DNA of 64,000 bases, from contig CAZNNH010000007.1 of NCBI GenBank assembly GCA_964574335.1, positions 19,652 to 83,651 of the forward strand. Reading direction: 5' to 3'. Below, piece after piece: positions 52,754 to 60,397 of the stretch. Under the pieces are notes generated by a model, which saw nothing but the letters and a program-made list of their open reading frames with translations, did no database searches and was not told the origin of the DNA. The stretch is from CAZNNH01 sp964574335 (GTDB taxonomy: Bacteria > Acidobacteriota > Vicinamibacteria > Fen-336). The position numbers were made by a program, and so were the translations under genes. Each line of letters starts with the position of its first letter. Position 1 is the stretch's first letter.

Positions 52754-53845
52754 ATGCAACGCACTCTCATCTGTCTCGCTCTGCTCGTCGCTGCCTGGAG
52801 CACGGGTGCCGCAGGTGCCCAGGAGTACCAGACCACCAAGCTCGGGGACGGTGCTCTCGTGTGGACGCGTCTCTATCCGGGCGGCGGAAGGTCGAACTGT
52901 ACCGTGATCGCGTCGAGCGACGGGCTGATTCTCGTGGATCCGCCCGGCGATCCCGCTGAGGCGCGGAGGCTCCGCCAGGATGTGGCCGAGGTCTTTGGCC
53001 CACGCGCGTTCAGGTACGTCGTGAACACCCACGAGCACCTGGGACATCTCGATGGCAGCGCCACCTTCAAGGAGGCGGTCCGGATCGCCCACGCGGGTAT
53101 CACAGCGGAGCTCATCGAGAGGAACCACCGCGACTTCCGCGAGATGGTCTCCCGGCTCCAGAAGCAGATCAAGGCCGCTCCCGAGGCCGAGGCGGCCAGG
53201 CTTCGGAAGATCCTCGAGGGGGACCAGGCCTACCTGGAACGGTTCGACAGCTTCGAGCTCGTGGAGCCCACGTTGGCCTTCACCGATCGGCTGACCGTGC
53301 GTTGCGGGGACATCACCTTGCGATTGATCTACTTCGGCAAGGGCCACTCGGACACGGACGTCCTCGTCTACGTTCCGGAGCAGGGCGTCCTGGTCGTCGG
53401 CGGCGCGATCAATCCGCTCTTGAGGATCCCCGGCCATCCCGAGGCCGAGTGGCGCCGATGGATCGACGTGCTCGCCGAGCTGACCGCGCCGGACGCGAAG
53501 GTGAGCTGGGTGATACCCGGTCACTGCGCCCACGACCTGATCGGCAGGGAGTACCTGGCGTTCTGGCGTGACTACCTCCAGCGGCTGTTCGACGGCGTAG
53601 AGGATGCCAAGGAGCAGGGGTTGACGCCGGAACAGGCTTTGGAGCGGCTCTCCTTCACATCTCGGTCCTTCGTCGAGCTCCCAGCGCTCGAGGCAGTCGC
53701 AAAGGGCGACCGATACCGGGCCCTTCGCCAGGAGGTGCGGCGCCTCAGCGGCAGCTCGGCACCACCCGAGGCCGCGATGGCGGAGTGGATCGCATCGCGG
53801 CACAAGGAGAACGTCAAGACGGCCTGGAAGCTGATCCAGCACTAG
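52754..53845 (+). CDS. secreted metallo-beta-lactamase-fold protein lacking the motif Asp
   Basis: A 363-residue protein with a signal peptide (MQRTLICLALLVAAWSTGAAGAQE). I use the ATG at 52754, which has AAGGAGG 9 nt upstream; 52727 is an alternative. The metal motif VVNTHEHLGHLDG is H93-E-H95-L-G97-H98: the zinc-2 Asp of HxHxDH is replaced by Gly. Other ligands look kept: IYFGKGHSDTDVLVYVPE and VIPGHCAHD. The C-terminal part is helical (LTPEQALERLSF...). It is a diverged paralogue of the protein at 41869-42984. One-metal activity is possible. Confidence 0.8.
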   Translation: MQRTLICLALLVAAWSTGAAGAQEYQTTKLGDGALVWTRLYPGGGRSNCTVIASSDGLILVDPPGDPAEARRLRQDVAEVFGPRAFRYVVNTHEHLGHLDGSATFKEAVRIAHAGITAELIERNHRDFREMVSRLQKQIKAAPEAEAARLRKILEGDQAYLERFDSFELVEPTLAFTDRLTVRCGDITLRLIYFGKGHSDTDVLVYVPEQGVLVVGGAINPLLRIPGHPEAEWRRWIDVLAELTAPDAKVSWVIPGHCAHDLIGREYLAFWRDYLQRLFDGVEDAKEQGLTPEQALERLSFTSRSFVELPALEAVAKGDRYRALRQEVRRLSGSSAPPEAAMAEWIASRHKENVKTAWKLIQH

Positions 53846-53944
53846 AGCCAATCGCCGCGGCAGAGCAGCCCCCTCGACGGACGGGCGCGTCGGGCCCGTG
53901 TGCCCTGCTCGCGCCGCATGCGGGCCTGACTCGAACGGCTGACC

Positions 53945-54170
53945 GTGAACCGCAACCTCGGGCTGCTCTTCTTCGGGCAGGTCATCTCCCAAGCCGCGCG
54001 CCCCTCGGCCGACTGTCCACGTTCGCCACCGGCGTGGTCGGCGAGTGGGTGCCGGCGCCCTCGATCTTCCTGGCCACCGCCCTGCTCGCGGCAGCGACGG
54101 CTGTGCCCGGCTTCCTCTTCCGCGCCATGAGAGAGACCGCCGAGCCTCCCGCCCGTCGCCGCGGGCCGGG
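53945..54170 (+). pseudogene. remnant of an MFS transporter
   Basis: Starting with GTG at 53945, the text VNRNLGLLFFGQVISQ is a good first half-helix of an MFS protein. After about 20 codons it shifts frame, and another frame carries RLSTFATGVVGEWVPAPSIFLATALLAAATAVPGFLFRAMRE, which reads like a last membrane helix and cytoplasmic tail. The whole middle (about ten helices) is missing. The rest of the 384-nt gap before the kinase gene holds only its presumed promoter. Confidence 0.4.
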
Positions 54171-54188
54171 TCTGGGCGTTCTGGCCTC

Positions 54189-54194
54189 TATAAT
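54189..54194 (+). promoter_or_regulatory. possible -10 box (TATAAT) of the kinase operon
   Basis: A perfect TATAAT, 36 nt upstream of the kinase GTG, in otherwise GC-rich DNA. No convincing -35 hexamer at the usual distance was identified. Tentative. Confidence 0.35.
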
Positions 54195-54229
54195 CGGCGA
54201 GCTGTCGTTCTCACGAGAGGGAGAAGCAG

Positions 54230-57200
54230 GTGGAGCCAGTCACCACATTCCTCACGGCAACCGTGGCCGGCAATCTCGTCATGGGCTGCCTGGGCAACCT
54301 GGCCTACGACCTCAGCCTCAGTCGGGTGGCGGGGTTCTGGGACCGGATGAACCTCGGCAATCACGACCTCCAGCGGGCGCTAGAGGAGGCCTACCGGAGC
54401 ACCCTCGCCACCGTCGAGCTGCTGCTGGCGCCGCGCCGTGGCGTCCAGGGGCTGCTGCGAAAGCTCGCCCCGGCCCAGCGTGCCGAGCGTGAGCTGGCCG
54501 ACGACTTCTCCGACAAGCTGCTGGCGCCGTTCCTCGACCGGCACCGCATCGAGGGCAAGCAGAGGGAGGCCTTTCTCAAGGCGTCTCGCCAGGCGGCGCA
54601 GCACCTCCAGGGCCAGGCCGAGGCCGTGATGCAGGCAGACCGGCTCGCCGAGGGGGAGCTCGGCCCGGACCGGGCGCCGCTCGCCAACGCCGACGCCCGC
54701 CAGACCTTCTCGTTGATCCAGTCGATCCTGTTCAGCGGCCAGGACCTTGCGCAGGCCCCCGATCTGGCCTCGAGCAGCCGCGCGGCCGCCGAGTCCCTGC
54801 TAGCTCGCATCGAGACGGCCGGGGGGACGGCGGTGAGCCGGGCCTTCGCCGGCACGGGCCTGCAGGAGACCCTGTTCTACGCCCTGCTGAAGGAGCAGGA
54901 GCTGTTCCTCAACGGCCTCGTCTTCCACCTGGACATCGCCATCAAGAACAACCAGAAGGTGGCGAACATACTCCAGGAGTACCGCAGCCAGCAGCAGCAG
55001 GTGAGCCGAGAAGCCGAGAAGGGGCGGCGTGAGGAGGAGCGCCGCCAGCTCGAGGACAAGCTGGACCGCCTCGAGCGGGTCGTCCTCGCGGGCGCGGCCC
55101 GTGGAGACGACATCGCCGAGCTGCGGCGCCAGCAGCAGGCGCTCCGCGACCAGTCCCGACGTCTCGAGGAGCGGACGAGCCGGGCCGAGAGCTGGCTCGA
55201 GCTTCACGCCGGGCTGGAGCGGCGGATCGAGAGCTACTCGGAGTCGCTGGGTACCTTGCGGCCTCTCGTCGAGCAGCTCACCGGCAAGGTCGACGAGGTC
55301 CTCGCGGAGGTGCGCAAGCTCGAGGATGGGATCCGCGAGGTGGCCGAGACCACTCGGGAGACGCAGTCCACGGTCAGCGGCATGGCCGACAAGGTCGACT
55401 TCATCCTCGACCTGTTGAAGGGGTTCCGCCAGGACACCGCTCTCAGCGACGCGGTCCGTGAGAGCCTGGTGGCGGGGCTCGAGCCCGCCGGGGCTTTCGA
55501 CCTGCATTCGCTCTACGACTTTCGGGAGGATCGAGAGCACGAGCTGGGCAGGGGGGCGGTCGGTGTGGTGTATCGGGCCGTCCACCGCGGAACCGGCGAG
55601 CCGTGTGCCCTCAAGATGCTCAAGGAGGAGTTCCGCGAGAACACCACCGTCGTCGCGCGCTTCCTGCGGGAGGCGGCCGTCCTCAGGGGCGTCGATCACC
55701 CCAACATCGTTCGTGTCGACGAGGCGGGTGGCGGAGGCAGCGGGCTCTCGTTCTACATCCACATGGAGCTGCTGAGCGGCGCGTCGCTGAGGCAGCTCGT
55801 CGACGACAAGGCGCTGGCCCGGGACTGGACCTCGCTGCTGGAGATGACGCGCCAGCTCCTGGGCGCCCTGGAGGCCATCCACCGAAACGGCATCGTGCAT
55901 CGCGACATCAACCCCAACAACATCATGAGGACCGCCGAGGGGGCCCTCAAGGTGATGGACTTCGGCGTGGCGCGGATCGCCGGGCTGTCGGGTCTCACCC
56001 TCCAGGGTGAGGTGGTGGGCACCAGCCGCTACATGTCCCCAGAGCAGGAGCGGGGAGAGCCGGTGGACCAGCGCAGCGACATCTACTCTCTCGGCCTGGT
56101 CCTCTACGAGATCTACACGCAGCGAAGGCCCTCGAAGCCGCCCAAGCCGCTGCGCTTCTACAACCCGGAGGTCCCGGAGTGGGTGGAGCCCCTGATCGGC
56201 CGCTGCCTCGCTCCCGAACGCCAGCAGCGCTTCTCCTCGATGTCCAAGCTGATCCGGGCCTTCGATGGCGAGGGGGCCGACCCGGCCGACGTCGAGCGCT
56301 ATCGCGACAACGTCGAGGTCTTCCTCGAGGACGGGCGCCTGAGCCCCGGCGAGAGGAAGATGCTCGACCGCCTGCGGGAGGAGCTGGAGCTGCCCGAGGG
56401 CCTCTGCGAGCGGATCGAAGTCGAGGCCCGAGGCGAAGTCGCCGTGGCTCCTCCGTCGCCAGCGGGAGAGACGCCCTCCCCGGTCCGCCCGCGGGTGCCC
56501 CTTCCTGAGCCCCGGACCCCGTCGGGGGCGCCCGCCAGGATCCAGCCCCTCGAGGCGGTGCCCTCGCCGTTCAACGAATGGCGGCAGCTTGCGTGCCTCG
56601 GGTCCGCGGTCGGTCATCGCGGCGCCGTCTCGGGCCTTGCGATCACAGACGGTCCGGCGCGCGCTCTCTCGACCGGCACCGATGGGACCGTGCGAACCTG
56701 GGATCTCGGCAGCGGCGCCGAGCTGGGGGCCGTCGCCGCCCCACCGCTCGCGCTCAGCGCGATCGTGGCGATCTCGAGAGACCGGCGGACGCTGGCCTGC
56801 GCGATCGGCACGGGGCAGATCCGGCTGCTGGACGCCGAGACCGGCAAGGTGACGGGCACGCTCGAGGGGCACTCCGGCCGTGTGCTGGCCGTGGCCACGG
56901 TAGGCGAGGACCGGCTGGTCTCGGGGGGCCAGGACGCCGTGGTGAGGCTCTGGGACCTGGCCGAGGGCCGCCTGCTGCGAGCCTTGGAGGGGCACGCGGG
57001 AGCCGTCCACTGCGTCACCGCCTCGGTGGATGGCCGCTACGTCGTCTCGGGCGGCGCCGATCGAACGGCGCGTGTCTGGAGCGTCGACGGAGCCGAAACG
57101 GCGGAGCTGAGGCGGCTCGAGGTGGCAGCACCGGTCCAGGCGGTGTGCCTGTCGCCGGACAACGCGAGGCTGTATACCGCCGAGCCCTCGCGCTTCGTGG

Positions 57201-58345
57201 GGGTCTCGGACGTGACCTCCGGGAGCCTGCTCGAGAGGTTCGAGGCGCACGGAGGAGGCATCGCCTCGCTGGTGGTCTCCGCCGATGGCCGGCACCTGAT
57301 CACGGCCGGCTCCGATGGTCTGGTCAAGATATGGAGCGGCGAGACCGGCGCGCTCGAGCGCGAGCTGCGGGGTCACACCGCCGCCGCGACCAGAGCGGCG
57401 GTGTCCGACGACGGCGGGATCGTCGTCTCCGGGGGGGACGACTGCGCCGTGCGTGCCTGGGACCTCGGCGACGGCCGCGAGCGGTGGAGCCTGGCCGGGC
57501 ACACCGGACCGATTCAGGCGGTGGGTATCGCGAGCGACGGGAGCCGTATCGTGTCAGCGAGCCAGGACAACACGCTGCGGGTCTGGGATCCCCTCGGGCG
57601 GGAGCTCGGCCGCCTTCAGGGACAGGCCGCCAGCACCCGTTGCCTCGCCTTCGCACCCGGAGGCGAGCACGTCGCCGCCGGCTCGGCCGTAGGGAACGTG
57701 GTCGTCTTCTCTCTCGGTAGCGGTGAGCCCGTGGGTCAGGTGCAACCGGGACCTCACGTCCTCCACCTCGGCTTCGGGCCCGAGCCCGGCCGCCTGGTGG
57801 TCGTCACGGCCAAGGGAGCGATCACGGTCTGGGACTGGGCGGCGGGCAAGCTGCAAGAGACCATCGAGACGGGCAACTCCCTGAGGACCGCCTGCCACTC
57901 GGCGGATGGAACCCGGTTCCTGGTTGGCGGGCAGGACCGGAAGCTCCGGCTCTGGGAGCGCCCGGCTGGACGGGTGTTGGCCACCCTGATCGGCCACTCG
58001 GTCGCGCCGAGCTGCGTCGCTCTCTCGTCCGACAATCACCTGGCGGCATCGGGCGACAACAGCGGCCAGATCCTCGTCTGGGACGCGGTGAGCGGCGACC
58101 GGCTGAGGATGATGAGCGGCCATCAGGGGCCGGTCACGTGCCTCTCCATCCTTCCCGGCGACCGACATCTCGTCTCGGCAGGCAGCGACGGGACCATACG
58201 GTTCTGGGACCTGTCGACCGGCGCACAACAGGCCAGCCTCCAAGGTCACGAGCAAGCCGTCGTGACGCTCGCCGTGCCGGCGAGTGGCGACCGGATCGTC
58301 TCGGGTGGCGCCGACAAGACCGTCCGTGTCTGGGGACCGGCGTGA
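54230..58345 (+). CDS. Ser/Thr protein kinase with helical N-terminus, coiled coil and WD40 propellers
   Basis: A 1371-residue protein, GTG start behind GAGAGGGAG. Residues 1-240 are helical, beginning with a hydrophobic segment (TTFLTATVAGNLVMGCLGNL) and FWDRM...DLQRALEEAYRSTLATVELLL, similar in feel to N-terminal domains of bacterial NLR-like and STAND proteins. Residues about 245-410 are coiled coil. The kinase (about 430-695) is complete: LGRGAVGVVYRA, K462 in CALKML, HRDINPNN with D559, DFGVAR with D577, and a truncated APE as MSPEQ. A Pro-rich linker (about 730-790) leads to some 13-14 WD40 blades (790-1371). It is co-directional with the TPR gene, 41 nt ahead. Confidence 0.9.
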   Translation: MEPVTTFLTATVAGNLVMGCLGNLAYDLSLSRVAGFWDRMNLGNHDLQRALEEAYRSTLATVELLLAPRRGVQGLLRKLAPAQRAERELADDFSDKLLAPFLDRHRIEGKQREAFLKASRQAAQHLQGQAEAVMQADRLAEGELGPDRAPLANADARQTFSLIQSILFSGQDLAQAPDLASSSRAAAESLLARIETAGGTAVSRAFAGTGLQETLFYALLKEQELFLNGLVFHLDIAIKNNQKVANILQEYRSQQQQVSREAEKGRREEERRQLEDKLDRLERVVLAGAARGDDIAELRRQQQALRDQSRRLEERTSRAESWLELHAGLERRIESYSESLGTLRPLVEQLTGKVDEVLAEVRKLEDGIREVAETTRETQSTVSGMADKVDFILDLLKGFRQDTALSDAVRESLVAGLEPAGAFDLHSLYDFREDREHELGRGAVGVVYRAVHRGTGEPCALKMLKEEFRENTTVVARFLREAAVLRGVDHPNIVRVDEAGGGGSGLSFYIHMELLSGASLRQLVDDKALARDWTSLLEMTRQLLGALEAIHRNGIVHRDINPNNIMRTAEGALKVMDFGVARIAGLSGLTLQGEVVGTSRYMSPEQERGEPVDQRSDIYSLGLVLYEIYTQRRPSKPPKPLRFYNPEVPEWVEPLIGRCLAPERQQRFSSMSKLIRAFDGEGADPADVERYRDNVEVFLEDGRLSPGERKMLDRLREELELPEGLCERIEVEARGEVAVAPPSPAGETPSPVRPRVPLPEPRTPSGAPARIQPLEAVPSPFNEWRQLACLGSAVGHRGAVSGLAITDGPARALSTGTDGTVRTWDLGSGAELGAVAAPPLALSAIVAISRDRRTLACAIGTGQIRLLDAETGKVTGTLEGHSGRVLAVATVGEDRLVSGGQDAVVRLWDLAEGRLLRALEGHAGAVHCVTASVDGRYVVSGGADRTARVWSVDGAETAELRRLEVAAPVQAVCLSPDNARLYTAEPSRFVGVSDVTSGSLLERFEAHGGGIASLVVSADGRHLITAGSDGLVKIWSGETGALERELRGHTAAATRAAVSDDGGIVVSGGDDCAVRAWDLGDGRERWSLAGHTGPIQAVGIASDGSRIVSASQDNTLRVWDPLGRELGRLQGQAASTRCLAFAPGGEHVAAGSAVGNVVVFSLGSGEPVGQVQPGPHVLHLGFGPEPGRLVVVTAKGAITVWDWAAGKLQETIETGNSLRTACHSADGTRFLVGGQDRKLRLWERPAGRVLATLIGHSVAPSCVALSSDNHLAASGDNSGQILVWDAVSGDRLRMMSGHQGPVTCLSILPGDRHLVSAGSDGTIRFWDLSTGAQQASLQGHEQAVVTLAVPASGDRIVSGGADKTVRVWGPA

Positions 58346-58386
58346 GCCGGCGCCTCGCCGAGGCGAGCCCCCGTTCCTGATAGTCT

Positions 58387-59478
58387 ATGCCCATGCTCCG
58401 CGGGACCTGTCTCGGCCTTGCACTGGCGCTGGTCGCGAGCCCCGGCCCGGATGAGGCGCGGGCCAACCCCCCGTCGCTCGAGGAGCTGGTTCGGCTGTAC
58501 CGGTCGGGCGAAAGGAACCAGGCCGCGACACTGGCGTCCCTCTGGCCGCCCGGGACCGCCGAAGAGCAGACCCGACGGCTCGCCGACACGCTGACCGGCC
58601 CGGCGGACGCGCAAGAGGGCGAGCTGCTGCGCCTGGCGGGCGCGGCGATCGTGAGCGAGAGCGCCCTGCTGCACCTCCGTGACGGGGAGATCGGGCGCGC
58701 GCGTCGACAGCTTCAGGAAGCCGTGGACCTGGTGGAGACCGAGCCCCGCGGGCCACGGCAGGAGATCTTCGCCCGGCGCCTCTGCCTGCTGGCGGCCCTG
58801 GCCCTCCACTCCCAGGCCCTGTTCGAGCCGGCCCACGCCCTGCTCCGGAAGGCGATCCGCCGCCACCCCGGCGACCCCGAGCTGATCACGGCGCTCTCTT
58901 CGGTCACGGAGACGGTCGCCGCGCTTCGCCACTACGAGCTCCCCCCGAGCGCCCGCGACCGGTTGAAGCTGAGCTCCGGCGAATACCGGACCGAAGGTGG
59001 CGGCGGCGGATGGCTTCCCGGCGTGAGCCTGGCCCGGGCCGAGGCGGACTACCAGCAGGCCCTCGCCCTCGACCCGGACCTCTTCGAAGCGCGGCTGCGC
59101 CTCGGACGCGTACGGCTGCTACAGAAGCGAGCCGAGGAGGCGTTGCCGGACCTCGAGCGGGTGGCTACCGAGACGCCCCGGCCGGCCCAGCGGTATCTCG
59201 CCCGGCTCTTCGAGGGCCGCGCCCGGGAGAAGCTCGGCGACTTCGCCGGCGCGGTGGCCGCGTTTCGCGCCGCCGTCGCCCTGGCACCCGGGGCCCAGAC
59301 CGGCCTGCTGGCGCTAGGCCGCGCCCTCGACCGAGTCGGGGACCCAGTGGGGGCGCAGCAGGCGTTCGAAATGGCCAGCCGGGGGGAGGCGGCGTTCGAC
59401 CCCTGGTTGGGATATCAGTGCGGCCAGCCCGAGCGGATCGGGGAGCTGGTGTTCGAGCTCCGAGGGTTGGTCCAGTGA
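58387..59478 (+). CDS. secreted or periplasmic TPR protein
   Basis: A 363-residue protein with a signal-like start (MPMLRGTCLGLALALVASPG) and helical repeats. Two clear TPR units: LARAEADYQQALALDPDLFEARLRLGRVRLLQKRAEEALPDL and the following KLGDFAGAVAAFRAAVALAPGAQ. A Gly-rich loop (TEGGGGGWLPG) around 205 precedes them. It is 41 nt after the kinase stop, and its own stop overlaps the start of the VWFA gene (GTGA), so all three form one operon. No clear ribosome site is present. A second ATG at 58393 is possible. Confidence 0.75.
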   Translation: MPMLRGTCLGLALALVASPGPDEARANPPSLEELVRLYRSGERNQAATLASLWPPGTAEEQTRRLADTLTGPADAQEGELLRLAGAAIVSESALLHLRDGEIGRARRQLQEAVDLVETEPRGPRQEIFARRLCLLAALALHSQALFEPAHALLRKAIRRHPGDPELITALSSVTETVAALRHYELPPSARDRLKLSSGEYRTEGGGGGWLPGVSLARAEADYQQALALDPDLFEARLRLGRVRLLQKRAEEALPDLERVATETPRPAQRYLARLFEGRAREKLGDFAGAVAAFRAAVALAPGAQTGLLALGRALDRVGDPVGAQQAFEMASRGEAAFDPWLGYQCGQPERIGELVFELRGLVQ

Positions 59479-60374
59479 TCGGCGGCCTCGGTCTGGCCAC
59501 CCTCCTGCTGGCGCAGGCGCCTCTTGTGTTCGGCTCGGGCGTCGAGGCCGTCAATGTGGACGTGTTCGTGAGCAGGAAGAACGCGCCGGTGGTAGGGCTG
59601 CAGGCGGAGGACTTCGAGGTCAAGGACAACGGCGTCCGGCAGCGTGTCGAGGTCGTGGACCGGGAGCTGACCCCGACCACGGCGGTGCTCGCCCTCGACG
59701 TGTCAGCGAGCGTCGCGGGCAGGAAGCTCGAGCAACTGCGCGCCGCGGCCCGGGCCTTTCTGGCCCACATGCGCCGCGGCGACGAAGCGACGCTTCTCAC
59801 CTTCAACCAGAAGATCGAGCTGCGCCAGGCCCCCACCACCGATCGCGACGCCCTGACCCGGGCCCTCGAAGGCGTCGAGGCTTCGGGTGGCACGGCGGTG
59901 ATCGACGCGTTGTACCTCGGCCTGAAGAAACGCTGGGGGACGGGCCGCCCCCTGGTGGTGCTGTTCACGGACGGCGAGGACTCCGGAAGCTGGCTGGAGA
60001 ACGACGACGTGCTCCAGGCCGCTCGCGAGTCGCCGGCCCTGCTCCACGTGGTGGGCACCAAGGAGAGGCGCGTCCGCGCGCCGGCGCTGCTCGGCACGTC
60101 CGAAGGGCGGGTGCGGAACGAGCCGGGCCCCGTCTACCTGCTGCGGCGCGCCGCCGAGACCACCGGCGGAGCCTACTGGACCACCGAGCCCGACCGTCTC
60201 GAGAAGGTCTTCCTCGAGGTCCTCGAGGCCGCCAATGCCCGCTACATCCTGAGCTATCAGCCGGAGGGAGTGAAGCGGGAGGGCCACCACAGGCTGGACG
60301 TGTCGGTGCGCCGCCGCGGCGTCGAGGTGCGGGCGCGCCAGGAGTACGTGGTCCCGGCCGCGCCCGAGCGGTGA
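59475..60374 (+). CDS. VWFA-related acidobacterial protein
   Basis: A 299-residue exported protein starting with GTG (VIGGLGLATLLLAQAPLVFG). It has VEAVNVDVFVSRKNAPVVGL and a DFEVKDNGV start typical of the 'VWFA-related' acidobacterial family. The von Willebrand A domain has a MIDAS motif LALDVSASVAG (D75), then VLFTDGEDSGSW and a C-terminal YILSYQPEG. It should bind a metal-dependent partner outside the cytoplasm. It overlaps the TPR stop by 4 nt and is tail to tail with the S9 peptidase (stop 60398). Confidence 0.9.
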   Translation: MIGGLGLATLLLAQAPLVFGSGVEAVNVDVFVSRKNAPVVGLQAEDFEVKDNGVRQRVEVVDRELTPTTAVLALDVSASVAGRKLEQLRAAARAFLAHMRRGDEATLLTFNQKIELRQAPTTDRDALTRALEGVEASGGTAVIDALYLGLKKRWGTGRPLVVLFTDGEDSGSWLENDDVLQAARESPALLHVVGTKERRVRAPALLGTSEGRVRNEPGPVYLLRRAAETTGGAYWTTEPDRLEKVFLEVLEAANARYILSYQPEGVKREGHHRLDVSVRRRGVEVRARQEYVVPAAPER

Positions 60375-60397
60375 TCGGGCGGCAGCGGCTCCTCGGG

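Noticed and set aside
54800..57502. A 900-codon open frame antisense to the kinase-WD40 gene
   Set aside because: Its composition (Gln/His/Arg/Gly-rich, no domains) is that of a shadow of a GC-rich gene; the opposite strand has clear kinase and WD40 motifs.
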